The notes: generated by a model not told the origin, from the sequence alone. Positions 21,580 through 32,002 are shown, numbered from the stretch's first letter. The stretch: DNA of 64,000 nt from Allobaculum sp. Allo2 (GCF_022701175.1 NZ_CP078088.1:496001-560000); one strand, 5' to 3'. Program-made: numbers and translations.

Positions 21580-21613
21580 TCCATTCGTCTCCTTTCAATT
21601 GAGTTACAATGCA

Positions 21614-21642
21614 ATCTTAGAGGGATTGGATTATTTTGTAAA
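21614..21642 (-). promoter_or_regulatory. Promoter of the XRE regulator
   Basis: Minus strand: -35 TTTACA (21637-21642), 17-base spacer, -10 TAAGAT (21614-21619), about 35 bases before the ATG. Confidence 0.6.
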
Positions 21643-22159
21643 CAAAACCAAGAATCCCTTTTAAAAATGTTCGAAATAATCAAAAAAACAGCATCCAGTC
21701 CAACTTTTAAACCTGTTTCTGAAAGAATCAGTTGATTAAGATGAAAGAAAACACAAAATAAGATATAAATATTAACATTTGCATTTACAGTAGAAACTTT
21801 AAAAATATACGATCCCAATGATAAAACCGTATAAAGATAGCAGTGTCATTACAGGAGTCATCAATTTTGCAAAGATAAAGATAATTTATTTAGATATAGT
21901 TTTCTCATGAACAATGGAGTAGATAAATCAACAAAATGCGATTGGAAACCAATCCTAAAAAGATAAACGTAAAGCCATGAAAAAGCGCATGAAACCTGCG
22001 AAATTCGCAGAAACACATGCGCTTTCATATTTTCAGAAATTAAGAAAGATTGGGATATCCCCGTCAGGACAGGCCGCCTTTTCCTGAAAAACTGCAGTTT
22101 TCAAAAATCGGATGGTCTTCAAAGAGACAATATGCCTCTGTCAAGTCTTAAATCTGTGC
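21643..22159. other. AT-rich intergenic region with a nested hairpin
   Basis: Roughly one-third GC, clearly below the window average, with no credible gene. At its end is an inverted repeat AAAGCGCATG/CATGCGCTTT (21982-21991, 22016-22025) enclosing a second one, CTGCGA/TCGCAG (21996-22010). On the minus strand the outer stem is followed by a T-rich stretch, so it probably terminates lon. Confidence 0.6.
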
Positions 22160-24498
22160 CTAGATCGAAACGGTGGCGTTTACGGCAGCGAGCGCCGGCA
22201 GTTTTGGTGTCTGCAGGTGCACGCCAAGGGTATGAGCGAGGACTTCTTCCACGCGGGAAACCGGGATGATTTCCAGAGCGTTTTTGACTTCTTCGTCCAC
22301 CTCAGCCAGGTCGCGTTCGTTGTCAGCCGGAATCAGCACTTTGCGAATGCCTGCACGCATGGCCCCGAACAGTTTTTCCTTCAGACCGCCGATCGGAAGC
22401 ACTTCGCCGGAAAGCGAAAGTTCGCCCGTCATCGCGATGTGGGAATCGACCGGTTTGCCTAACGCCAGAGAAGCCAGAGCCGTCATGATCGTGATGCCGG
22501 CACTCGGTCCGTCTTTTGGCGTGGCGCCAGCCGGGAAGTGGATATGGATATCCTGTTTGGCAAATTCGAGCGTATCGAGCGGCAGATGGGATTTCAGTAC
22601 GGAATAGGAAATCCGTGCCGATTCCTTCATGACATCGCCCAGCTGACCCGTCAGGATCATCTGGCCGCTGCCGGGCATCGAAGCCGCTTCAATGTAGAGC
22701 ACTTTGCCGCCTACAGCCGTCCAGGCCAGACCCGTAACGACGCCGACTGGATTGCTTTCCTTCACTTTTTCGTGACGGACAGCGATCGGACCGAAAATGT
22801 CCGCCAGATCGTCTTTCGTTACGCGTACCGGTCCGGCGTTTTCCACCATATCGACCGCTTTGACCCGGCAGATTTTCGCCAGCTGCTTTTTCAGACCGCG
22901 GCATCCGGCTTCCATCGTGTAGGAATTGATGATTTCACGGATCGCATCGTCTTCAATCTGAAGCTGAGACGCGTCGATGCCGTGTTCTTCCATCACTTCG
23001 CCAAGCAGATGGTCTTTGGCAATCACGAATTTTTCCGAAGGCGTGTAGCTCGAAAGGGAAATGACTTCCATACGGTCGAGCAGCGGTCCGGGGATCGTGT
23101 CGAGCGAGTTGGCGGTGGCAATGAACATGACATCGCTCAGATCGTAAGGCAGATCCAGGTAGTGATCGGTAAAGGTGTCGTTCTGTTCCGGGTCGAGTAC
23201 TTCCAGCATGGCTGCCGAAGGATCGCCCGCAAAGCCGCCGGCCATCATCTTGTCGAGCTCGTCGAGAATCATTACCGGGTTGGTGGCTTTGGCGTTTTTC
23301 ATCGCCTTGAGCACGCGGCCGCTCATGGCGCCGACGTACGTACGTCGATGACCGCGGATTTCGGATTCGTCACGGATGCCGCCTAAGGACAGACGGGTGT
23401 ACGGACGATGGAGCGCCTTGGCGATGGATTTTCCCAGAGACGTTTTGCCGGTTCCGGGAGGACCAACGAGCAGAATGGCGCTGCCGCGGTTGGTCTTGCG
23501 CAGTTTCATGACCGCAAGGTGCTCGATAATGCGCTGTTTGACTTTTTCCATGCCTGCATGACGCTCATCGAGAATTTCGCGGGCTTTCTGCAGATCGGGT
23601 TCGAAGATTTCTTCCTTTTTCCAGGGAAGAGAGAGTGCAAACTCGAGGTAGTTCTTGAGCAGTTCGGCTTCTGCGGACTGCGGGTTGGTGCTTTCAGGCG
23701 CGCAGCATCTTCGAGAAGCGCCTTCTGGTTTTCCTCGGACATGCCGGAAGCGGCAATGCGGGATTTGTAGTCGGAATCTGGAGAGGTCTCGCCGGCTTCG
23801 TCGCTTTCATCGAGCTCGCTCTGGATGGCGTTCAGCTGACGGAGCAGAGCCTGACGGCGATAAAACTCGCTCGCTTCTCTGGACAGCTTCTCGTTCATTT
23901 CCATGTTGAGGGTAATTTCCTCTTTCTGGCGAAGGAGATAGTCGATGAAGCGAAGCGCGCGTTCCTTATCGGAATCCATGCAGATCAGCCCGTAGCATTC
24001 CGCCGTCGACATGTTGATGTACTGGGACAGGAAGGCGATCAGCTGGTTGAGAGAAGAGTATTCATTCACCCGGCGGGCCAGATGTCTTCCGCCCTGGAAG
24101 CCCGAGGAGACTTCCTTAACAAGTTCTTTGATATAGGAAACCATCTGTTTCCTGGATTTGTCGTCAAGATCATCGATGGCCGGAGCTTCGGTCCACTCGC
24201 AGAGGGGTCCGTCTGCGCTGCGCGAAACAATGCAGATACGCTTGAGCGCCTTGACCATCAGGACGTTTTCGTCTTCTTCCTTTTCGATCCCGGTCGCTTC
24301 GCAAAGCAGACCGTACGCGCGGAGATTGTCATTTCCCGGTCGAGCGAGATCGTCCTCACCGCTGAAAACTGCGAAGGGCTCCTGCAGGAGTCGTTCGATT
24401 TCGTTTTGCGGCAGATTTTTCAGCCGGAGGATTGTATCAGGCAGCATAAACGTGCCGGCAACTCGCAGAAAAGGTGATTCTGTTCTTTTGTCGTTCAA
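22160..24498 (-). CDS. lon: ATP-dependent protease Lon
   Basis: Cytosolic AAA+ serine protease for misfolded proteins. An N-terminal substrate domain is followed by the AAA module with Walker A GPPGTGKT and Walker B VMILDELDK, and the protease domain with Ser in PKDGPSAGIT and Lys in GGLKEKLFGA. About 780 residues after one shift near 23695. I prefer TTG at 24498 as start because GTGAGGA lies eight bases upstream; an in-frame GTG at 24513 has no ribosome site. Promoter TTTACA-16-TATATA at 24532-24559. No CIRCE-like element was found here, unlike ftsH. Confidence 0.92.
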
Positions 24499-24531
24499 TT
24501 TGTAAATCCTCACTTTCTAATGAGTAGACAG

Positions 24532-24559
24532 TATATATAACTGGTACGGAAAATGTAAA
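24532..24559 (-). promoter_or_regulatory. Predicted lon promoter
   Basis: Minus strand -35 TTTACA (24554-24559), 16-base spacer, -10 TATATA (24532-24537). It lies in the lon/HxlR divergent region, which also has repeated ATACTA-type half-sites (about 24559-24580) that an HxlR protein could use. Confidence 0.5.
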
Positions 24560-24643
24560 TACTATCAAAAAACATACTAACAAAGTTATGTATACCATAG
24601 GAGCCGCCGTTCATGGTAAGATAGCCCACGAAAGGGGTGCACG

Positions 24644-25003
24644 ATGCAGAAACTGATTATTTATAAAGATGATGAATGTTCGATGAAACGGGCATGCAAG
24701 GCGCTGGAGGGAAAATGGAAAATCCCTGTGATCTACGTTCTGTGTGTCAACGGAACCCTGCGCTACAGTCAGCTTCGCCAGGCGTTAGGCATAACCAACG
24801 TCATGCTTTCCAATACCCTGAAAGATCTGGAAGAGGAAGGCCTGATCGAACGCAATGCCTACAACGAAATCCCGCCCCGTGTTGATTATTCTCTGAGCGA
24901 ACTTTCTCGCGAGCTCGTTCCCGTCCTTCTTTCTTTCTCCCACTGGGGACAGAAGCTGATGGAATGCGATCTGGATTCCGAGGACGAGTGCGATCTTCTC
25001 TAA
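24644..25003 (+). CDS. HxlR-family winged-helix regulator
   Basis: Intact, 119 residues. The Cys in DDECSMKRACKALEGKWK followed by the wHTH (LRYSQLRQALGITNVMLSNTLKDLEEEGLIERN) is the classic HxlR pattern; some members sense oxidants or electrophiles through that Cys. AAAGGGG precedes ATG 24644. It faces away from lon, so a role in lon or self regulation is possible but unsupported. Confidence 0.88.
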   Translation: MQKLIIYKDDECSMKRACKALEGKWKIPVIYVLCVNGTLRYSQLRQALGITNVMLSNTLKDLEEEGLIERNAYNEIPPRVDYSLSELSRELVPVLLSFSHWGQKLMECDLDSEDECDLL

Positions 25004-25065
25004 AGCCTGCCCAGCCATTCCTTTTTGTTCAACTTGCCTGTATTCCAAAGGGGTCGAATACTCTG

Positions 25066-25090
25066 GACGTCTCGAACGGACGTCTTTTTT
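25066..25090 (+). terminator. Terminator of the HxlR gene
   Basis: GACGTC-N7-GACGTC (a self-complementary 6-bp arm pair) followed by six T. Confidence 0.7.
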
Positions 25091-25243
25091 CATGGAAAGA
25101 TGAACGGAGCGGGCTGCTGAAATTTCAAAAAAGCGACCGGTCAGAGAGACAGAAATCTCAAAAAACAAAAAATTCAAAAAGCGAGAAATCCAGAACGGCA
25201 GAGGAAAAGGAAAAGGAAGGTACTCCCTTCAGACGGCTCATAG

Positions 25244-25274
25244 AAAAACCGTGAATCCAAAGGTCGATTCACGG
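25244..25274 (-). terminator. Isolated minus-strand terminator-like hairpin
   Basis: Perfect 9-bp stem CCGTGAATC/GATTCACGG with TTTTT on the minus side. No minus-strand gene was recognised upstream of it (25275-25760), which leaves its transcript unexplained. Confidence 0.6.
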
Positions 25275-25324
25275 CATGCGCGCATCCAGAGGGATGGACA
25301 GTCCGGGCCAGAATAGAGGATACG

Positions 25325-25503
25325 ATGAGCACAAACCCTCTGCTGTACGAACCGGAACAATCTCAGACGCAGAAATCCTGATAGAAAGAGAAAAATTAAG
25401 AAATCTGAAGAATCAGAAAAAGGGCACTCGCCAGAAGGTGCTTTGGAAGGTCCGTGACTGTTCGGATCTGCACGCGGGCAAGAATTCCAAAAAATATATA
25501 TAA
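25325..25503 (+). CDS. Possible small basic protein (frameshifted)
   Basis: ATG 25325 has AGAGGA upstream and encodes MSTNPLLYEPEQ. After a presumed one-base loss the next frame continues SDAEILIEREKLRNLKNQKK and on to the stop at 25503, about 60 residues in all. Composition (Lys/Arg/Glu-rich, helical) looks coding-like, but no family is recognised and a chance frame is possible. Confidence 0.3.
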
Positions 25504-25759
25504 CGGATATAAAGCCTGTATACATCCGATCGGATTCTTTACTGAAATCATTTCTTTTGTTCACCGGAGTCTGGTGGGAAAACCCCGCGAGCCGCTGTCA
25601 TATTGAAAAAGTCCGGCATTCCGCCGGGGGAAAGAAAGAAGCCGATATAATCCAAGTATAAAGATCCCATAAAAGAACGGAATTATGGAAAAGCGTGACA
25701 GACACCGATGAACACCGCTTTTTCCAGATTTCGCCAGACCGGGATGAAAGGAGTTTCGT

Positions 25760-26284
25760 ATGAACAAGTCTTCTTTTGGATGGTATCGCGTGCTCTATAT
25801 TATTCTTTCCATTCTTTACATGTTTGCGGGCATGATGCTCATCACCTATCCGGGAATGTTTGCTGGATCCATGATTTACATGATCGGTTTCCTGGCCATC
25901 CTGTATGGATGCATTCTGATCGCTTCCTATTTCATGGCCGTCAATTTCAAGCTTCCCTTTACGCTCATTGCCGGCGGCGTTCTGATTCTGCTTGGCATTC
26001 TGATTTGCTGCAATCTGTTTGAAGCGTCGATCGCGTTAGGCGTTATCGCCGCCATCGGTTTCATGGTTGTCGGCGCCTTTAAGATTTATCAGGCCGTATT
26101 TGTTAAGAACATCGGCATTTCCAGCTGGTGGTCCATTCTGCTTCTCGGTATCTGCAACCTGATCATCGGTCTGATTCTGATTTTCAATTTGAACGATTCC
26201 GGAACTCTGATCACCGTTCTGATTGGTACCAACCTGTTAGTCAACGGCGTATCCGACCTGATGCTTGGCATCATGGCTTTCTAG
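25760..26284 (+). CDS. DUF308/HdeD-like membrane protein
   Basis: Intact, 174 residues, AAAGGAG before ATG 25760. Six hydrophobic helices in three similar pairs, with Gly-rich turns (YPGMFAGSMIYMIGF, ILIGTNLLVNGVSDL), match the DUF308 pattern shared with the acid-resistance protein HdeD. Function in Bacillota is unknown. A TATAAT hexamer near 25645 may be its -10. Confidence 0.8.
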   Translation: MNKSSFGWYRVLYIILSILYMFAGMMLITYPGMFAGSMIYMIGFLAILYGCILIASYFMAVNFKLPFTLIAGGVLILLGILICCNLFEASIALGVIAAIGFMVVGAFKIYQAVFVKNIGISSWWSILLLGICNLIIGLILIFNLNDSGTLITVLIGTNLLVNGVSDLMLGIMAF

Positions 26285-26363
26285 TTCCGTTCGTTATACC
26301 CGTTTTACCCCTTTCTATATTTTCTCCTCTCCAGTAGTTTGAGGCGTTTCCTCCTTTCTCTTG

Positions 26364-26395
26364 GGCAGCCGGTATGTGCAGACCGGCTGCCTTTT
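26364..26395 (+). terminator. Terminator of the DUF308 gene
   Basis: Perfect 10-bp stem GGCAGCCGGT/ACCGGCTGCC followed by TTTT. Confidence 0.9.
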
Positions 26396-26587
26396 ATAGT
26401 TCGGGCACCACAGCCCGCAGAAAAAATGGCCAATGCTAGTCTGAAGACAGAATCAGTTACAGGCTTCGGCAAGCCGGTATGTAAAGCCGGAAAAGCGGAT
26501 CGAAGAGAATTTCTTCTTACTCAAGGTGTTTCAAAAGAATTCCCGCCGCGATCTGTTCGAACGCCGAAGCAGAAAGGAAGCACGAAT

Positions 26588-27130
26588 ATGGAAGAAGCCA
26601 TGATGGACCCTTCTCGAGTCATTTATCAGACAAATGCGGACAATACAGCCCGTTATGTCATTGGAGAAAAAGGGGACAACCCTCTGATTGTAATGAGCAT
26701 CAACCCGTCGCACGGAACGCCAGAACGCACGACCCCGACACTTGGCACCATCCGTCACATCGCTCAGGCGTACGGCTATGACGGCTGGATTGTTCTCTGC
26801 CTGTATCCGCAGCGCGCAACGCATCTTGACGAACTGGACGAAGTTGCCAATCCGCAGTGGATCGCCGAAAACGATAAAGTTATCGCCGACATTTTCTCGC
26901 AGTATCCCAATCACAGGATCTGGGCAGCCTGGGGCACACACTACAAAATGAGAAGCTATTTCCCGGAATGCCTCTCCAACATTCTTAAGATCGCCGATCA
27001 GTACGGCATGAGCTGGATGCATTATGGAACGCTCGATGAAGACGGAACTCCGCGCTATTGCCTCTATCTGGAAAACGGAGAAGGCTGGGCGCCCTTTGAT
27101 GCACAGGCGTTCCTGAACCGCACATTCTAA
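26588..27130 (+). CDS. DUF1643 family protein
   Basis: Intact, 180 residues. Start at ATG 26588 with AAGGAAG upstream; the longer open frame reaching back to 26339 has no ribosome site. The core NPLIVMSINPSHGTPERTTPT, the basic segment and the IWAAWG stretch fit DUF1643, a small domain of unknown biochemical role. Flanked by its own terminator, so a single-gene unit. Confidence 0.75.
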   Translation: MEEAMMDPSRVIYQTNADNTARYVIGEKGDNPLIVMSINPSHGTPERTTPTLGTIRHIAQAYGYDGWIVLCLYPQRATHLDELDEVANPQWIAENDKVIADIFSQYPNHRIWAAWGTHYKMRSYFPECLSNILKIADQYGMSWMHYGTLDEDGTPRYCLYLENGEGWAPFDAQAFLNRTF

Positions 27131-27196
27131 AATCAGGCTCTAAACGCCAGTACCAGATTCAGAAACCAAATTAAAAACACCAAATATTTCGCATGA

Positions 27197-27239
27197 AAAA
27201 CGGATGCCGCACAAACGCAAAGCGGCATCCGTTTTCTGT
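27197..27239 (+). terminator. Terminator of the DUF1643 gene
   Basis: Perfect 14-bp stem AAAACGGATGCCGC/GCGGCATCCGTTTT (27197-27210, 27222-27235). Confidence 0.9.
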
Positions 27240-27436
27240 TTCCGGCGCGCCTGAACCGATTCCGACCGTTCTGTCGAGGGATCGTCTTTGAACCGGGAAT
27301 CTGTAAGCGCACCGTAAGACAGTGAGAATAGAATTCCAGAGCAGAGATCTTTATAATTTTTCAGCGCATCCATTTTTTGTTGATGAATCCGCACGAAAGA
27401 GCAGACAGAAAATGTACAGACAGGAGAAAAAGACGC

Positions 27437-28769
27437 ATGGCAGATCCAAGAAAAACGACCCGCAAGCCGGGAAAGAAAAAGAAAAAGCAAAATTCATAAA
27501 GGCCGTCTGGCGATTCTCATTGCTGCGTTTGCTCTGGTAATCGCCGCAGCTGGTGCCGGCGTATATGGGCTTGGACGTCTGATTTTTCTTCTTTTCAGAG
27601 CGAAACACGAAGTACCGATGTCAACGGGGCCATTCTTCCTTTTGAAAACCATGCGCCGACCACAAAAATTCTCTCGTGTTTACCGGCGTAGGGGACAATC
27701 TTCTGCACGATCGTCTGTACACCACATTTGAAGAAAAATACGGAAACCGCCAATTTCTGAAACAGTACGATGCGCTCGTTCCGTATCTGGAAAAAGCAAT
27801 CTCAACTACATCAATCTGGAGACGCTTCTGGCCGGCGACGCCTACGGGTTCAGCGGGTATCCAGCGTTTAACGGTCCAAGCGAATACTTTGACGCGCTGG
27901 CGAAAGCCGGTTTCAACTGGATTTCCGCTGCGTCCAACCACACCCTCGACATGGGCGATCAGGCGGTAAAGGATGAACTCGCCTACGCCAGAGAACATGT
28001 CCCCAATGTCAGCGTCACCGGCATTCACGATTCGCAGGAAAACGCGGACACCCCGGTTGTACGCGAAATTAACGGGATCAAAGTCGGTCTGGCTACATTT
28101 ACCTTCGGTCAGAACGCCAACGCGTGGCCGGCAGACGGCTGGCTGATCGACGCCTATCGGAATCCGGATTATTCCATTAACTACGATCTGCTTGATGCGC
28201 GGCTGGACGCGCTCAACGCAGCCAGCGACGTTCAGATTATTTCCGTTCACTGGGGAACGGAATACGAAACCGTTCCGAATGAAGAACAGAAAACGCTGGC
28301 GGCTTACTTCCATTCCAAAGGTGTAGAAGCGGTCATCGGAACTCATCCCCATGTGATTCAGCCTGTGGAAATGATTCATGACGAAAATCAGGAAACCCTC
28401 GTCTACTATTCGCTGGGCAACCTGCTTTCCGGTCAGGATACCAATGACCGAATGGTCGGCGGCATGGCCAGTTTCCAGCTCAATTACGATCCAGAAACCC
28501 AGAAAGCTTCGTTTGAAGACGTTCGCTTTATTCCGACCGTTACCCTCATCAACGACGCTGCCGATGAATTTGGTGTTACCGTCTACGACGATTACACCGA
28601 TGAGCAGGGTGCAACGCATTACATCACGACTCAGAAAGGTCTGGATATGTCCAAAGCCTGGATTACGGACTACGTTCACTCGGTAATGGGCGAATCGACT
28701 GAAGACTATACCATCTGCATCGATACGGATCCTGCATGGAGTTCCGAACAGAAAAGTTCCGGGCAATAA
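27437..28769 (+). CDS. CapA-family (PGA_cap) metallophosphoesterase-like protein
   Basis: An N-terminal Lys/Arg-rich cytoplasmic tail and one membrane anchor (AILIAAFALVIAAAGAGVYG) carry an extracellular CapA domain. Motifs in order are GVGDNLLHDRLY, NLETLLAGDAYGFSGYP, AASNHTLDMG, SVHWGTEYE and GTHPHVIQPVE, with the metal-binding Asp, Asn and His residues present. Members take part in poly-gamma-glutamate capsule assembly in Bacillus, but no capB/capC lies nearby, so the role is open. AGGAG precedes ATG 27437. Shifts near 27495, 27590, 27680 and 27805. Followed closely by a C39 peptidase gene. Confidence 0.85.
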
Positions 28770-28780
28770 GCCCGGCTTTT
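28759..28780 (+). terminator. Terminator overlapping the CapA stop codon
   Basis: 6-bp stem CCGGGC/GCCCGG with the TAA in the loop, followed by CTTTT. Weak, so read-through into the peptidase gene is plausible. Confidence 0.5.
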
Positions 28781-28878
28781 CACTCTCTGCAGGCCAAACC
28801 TGCTGCTATTGATGAATCCATCAAAGGAAAATCCAAACCATTTAAAACGCACAACCCTTAGAAAGTGAGAAAGCCGCT

Positions 28879-29862
28879 ATGCCCGAAACCCGACCAACTC
28901 CCGCTAAAAGAACGCTTCTCCTTCTCCTGCAAAAGCTGCCGGAGCACCTAAAGCGAAAAAGACACAAAAGAAGAAAAACTCAGAACGGATCGCATTCTGA
29001 TTCTCGTACTGGCCGCCTGCGTGCTTGTCGGCCTTTGCGGCTGGGGAATTTATGCCCTGACCAGAACGTTCTCTGGACAGGACCAGGAAACCGAACAGCA
29101 GCTCCCTGCGGTTTCTGCGGAAGAAATTGAAGCGATTCAAAAGCCAGAAGCCATTTCTCAGGAAACGTTTGATGCGCTCAAAACGCAGGCGCTATCGGAT
29201 CCTGAGTCCCTGCCTTCCCGCCATGCCGCAAATCTGCTGGGTCATATTGAGGAATACGACGAAGACATTCTCGCCTTCTATTTGCGCGATGATGACCGCT
29301 ATGAATTCGTAAGCCAGTGGCCAGACCGGGAAAACCTGCAGACTCCTGTGGCATCCCTTGAAGAAAGCCTTGAGACGGTTCCCGCCCTTTACAGTGGGAT
29401 CTGCGCTGGGGCTATCAGCCGTATGGCGATTCCATGATTTATGCGGCCGGCTGCGCGCCGACGACGATGTCGATGGTCGCTTCCTATCTCAATCAGGACG
29501 AGACGCTGACCCCAAGAAAAATTGCGGACTGGGCGGATGCGAGCGGTCAGTATTCGCCCGGTCAGGGCACGCTGTACACGTTCTTTACCGATGCGGCTGC
29601 CGAGTATGGACTGAACGTAGAATCCATTCCGGTGGATTCGGCTTCCATTGAAGACGCAGCGGCGCAGGGAAAAATCATGATTTTCCATCTGCTTCCCGGA
29701 ACGTTTACCACGTTTGGACATTTTGTGGTCGTACCGGGCGTCGAAAACGGACGGCTGAAAATCAACGATCCCAATTCCATCGAACGCTCTTCCCACCTCT
29801 GGGATTACAGCCAGGTACTTCCGGAAACGGCGGCAATCTGGGCGTATTCCAAAGCGGAGTAG
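28879..29862 (+). CDS. Membrane-anchored C39-like cysteine peptidase (paralogue 2)
   Basis: Same plan as the gene at 2035-3043: a short Lys-rich cytoplasmic start, one transmembrane segment (LILVLAACVLVGLCGWGIYA), a shared linker (QETFDALK, DILAFYLRDDDRYEFVSQWP) and a C39_2 domain. The domain has QWDLRWGY, catalytic Cys in AAGCAPTTMSM, His in TFGHFVVV and INDPNSIE. Shifts near 28905 (A4 for A5), 28993 (C for CC) and 29393 (T3 for T4); about 330 residues. It follows the CapA gene by about 110 bases with only a weak terminator between. Convergent with the EamA gene; a shared strong terminator lies at 29902-29956. Confidence 0.78.
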
Positions 29863-29901
29863 ACACAACGAAAGACAGAGCGGCAGCACAAAGATAAACG
29901 A

Positions 29902-29961
29902 AAACGGTCTCTGCAGAGCCCGGGCGAGTGATCGCCATGGCCTGCAGGGACCGTTTCTCTT
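29902..29961. terminator. Shared terminator between convergent genes
   Basis: 15-bp stem AAACGGTCTCTGCAG/CTGCAGGGACCGTTT (one wobble) with T-rich sequence on both outer sides. Confidence 0.8.
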
Positions 29962-30049
29962 TTGAAATGCGGTGTGACGAAACGAAAAACTTTAAAGCGC
30001 TTTTCGTAAAAATGACTTCGGATGGAAATTAGAAAACAGGGAAGTCTGC

Positions 30050-30967
30050 CTAAAGAAGCATGACGAGCGTACCGACGGTCAGAAGAAGCAGACCGGCCAG
30101 CGCTTTTTGGAAAGCCGCTCATGAAAGACAATCCACGAAAAGAGGACGGTAACGAGAATGGACAGCTTGTCGATTGAATGACAACGCTGGCCTGTCCCTG
30201 CTGCAAAGCGGCGTAAAAGCACAGCCAGCTTGCGCCGGTGGCCACGCCGGAAAGGCAGATGAAAAACAGTTCCTTTCTGGAAATATGGCGCAGGGTGTTC
30301 TGCTTTTTCGTCACGAAGACCATGACCCATGCCATGATCAGAACGACAATCGTTCGAATGGCGGTACCAAGATTGGAATCTACGTTTTCAATGCCGACCT
30401 TGCCTAGAATCGATGTCAAAGAGGCGAAAACCGCCGAGGCGATCGCGTAAAGCAGCCAGCTTTTGGACGTACTGCTCTCTTTCTTGTTTGCGGTGTTTTT
30501 CTGCGGGGAAGCTCTGGCTTTTTTCGACGCGCCAGATACTGGGCGAGCGGATCGAGATCGAGCATCATCCACGTTCCCGCCATAATCAGAACTGTACCGA
30601 GAATCTTATAGCCGGAAACCGTTTCGTGAAGGAGCAGAAACGAAAGAAGAATGGTCAGAACGACGCTCAGCTTATCGACTGCGGCAACCTGAGAAACCGG
30701 TCCGGTGGACAGCGCCTTAAAGTAGCAGAGCCAGCTGGCGCCGGTCGCCAGACCGGAAAGGACAAGAAACAGCAGGCTTTTCGGGCTGATCGAAGAAATC
30801 TGGCCGCCGACATGCGTGATCCAGACGATCAGCCAGGTAAACAGTAAAACAACAATGGTGCGTATGGCCGTAGCCGTAGTGGAGTCCGTCCGTCGAATGC
30901 CGAGCTTGGCCAGAATAGCCGTTACGCCCGCAAAGAAGGCGGAGCCAAACGCGTAAAGAACCCACAT
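30050..30967 (-). CDS. EamA-type transporter with two near-identical halves
   Basis: About 305 residues made of two EamA/DMT domains. Each begins W(V/L)LYAxxSAxFAxxTxILxK, has TAIRTIVVL and ends KLSxxxT plus a helix pair. A Lys/Pro/Ser-rich cytoplasmic linker (KKARASPQKNTANKKESSTS) joins them. Halves are far more alike than in typical DMT carriers, suggesting a recent duplication-fusion. Start ATG 30967 behind GAGGTGA. Shifts near 30522 (A6 for A7), 30178 (C for CC) and 30110 (A5 for A6). Drug/metabolite exporter by family; substrate unknown. The divergent TetR gene at 31219 is a probable regulator. Confidence 0.82.
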
Positions 30968-31218
30968 GATGATCACCTCGGCTCCATTTTAGGTCTGTTT
31001 CCTTTGCGGTGACGTCCGACAAACCGGAATCCGGCCAAACTCCTGGATTTTGACCGAGGAGCTCTGGCCGAATGAGAAGAAAGGATTATTCTGTTAATGA
31101 GGAGGTACGAAGCTGTCTAAAAATAAAGCGTCTGGGACAAGCTTCCTGTACAATCATCTTCATAGCCAGAAGAAGGGAGAGTGCCGCAGAAACCTGTCGG
31201 CCTCAAGGGGAAAAGAGT

Positions 31219-31787
31219 ATGAAGCAGACTCGAAAAGCAATTCAGGACGCGTATATCGCACTGTGTGAAAAGAAGCCTGCAGATAAGATCACGGTCAAGG
31301 AAATCGTGGAAATCTGCGGAATTAACCGGAACTCTTTTTATTACCATTTTGAAGATCTTCCCAGTCTGACCGTGTCTATCATGGAAGACCAGATCCGCCA
31401 GGCTATGTATGCGCCGGAGGTGGAAAGTCTTCAGGAAGGATTTCTGCGCTGCGCGCAGTGTTTTCAGGACAATATCGCCTTTTACCGGAATGTCTACTAC
31501 TCCAAAACCGTGAAGTGCTCGATTATCAGATCCGCTGTCTGATCGATGAAATGCTTGGACGGCTTCTGAACCACAGCCTGTTCGTGCATTACGATATCAG
31601 CGAGGAAGATCAGGAAATCATCACTTCCGTTTACCGTATGGAAATGCTGGGGCTGCTGTTTGGCTGGCTTCAGGAAGGCATGAAATACGATCTGCCCACC
31701 CGCTATCGCCGCGTATTTGAACTGCGCCGCGGGACCGCGGAAATGATGGCCCGGCGCGCCGACCGCTCCGGCCGCTGCGCGCACTGA
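31219..31787 (+). CDS. TetR/AcrR-family regulator
   Basis: About 189 residues. The N-terminal HTH (ITVKEIVEICGINRNSFYYHFEDLPSL) is typical of TetR. The C-terminal helical ligand domain continues in the next frame after one missing A near 31504 (YYSKNREVLDYQ). AAGGGG lies before ATG 31219 and a TACAAT hexamer at 31149-31154 could be the -10. Upstream, AAGCTGTC...GACAAGCTT (about 31109-31143) forms an imperfect inverted repeat that could be its operator. Placed head-to-head with the EamA transporter. Confidence 0.85.
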
Positions 31788-31823
31788 TCCACAAAAAGAA
31801 ATCGCGTCCTCCATAAGAAATCC

Positions 31824-31861
31824 AGGAGGCGGCAGCCAGTGACAGGCTGCCACCTCCTTTG
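31824..31861 (+). terminator. Terminator of the TetR gene
   Basis: Stem AGGAGG-GGCAGCC paired with GGCTGCC-CCTCCT (one mismatch between arms), then TTTGT. Confidence 0.8.
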
Positions 31862-31944
31862 TCATACTGGTGGGCAAAAAGCTGCAGATCTGCCCAGTCC
31901 GTTTTTCGGTGAAAGAAAAATTCAGAGCTTTTCGCCTGCTGCGC

Positions 31945-31975
31945 TTGCCTCTCCCGTCTGGGGAGGGATTACACT
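31945..31975 (+). promoter_or_regulatory. MerR-type promoter/operator with 19-base spacer
   Basis: -35 TTGCCT (31945-31950), a 19-base spacer and -10 TACACT (31970-31975). The spacer contains the inverted repeat CTCCC-GTCTG-GGGAG. Over-long spacers with a dyad in them are the hallmark of MerR-activated promoters; this one precedes a MerR gene and is therefore probably autoregulatory. Confidence 0.6.
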
Positions 31976-32002
31976 GAAGACGCTTACGCAAAGGAGCGAT
32001 GC

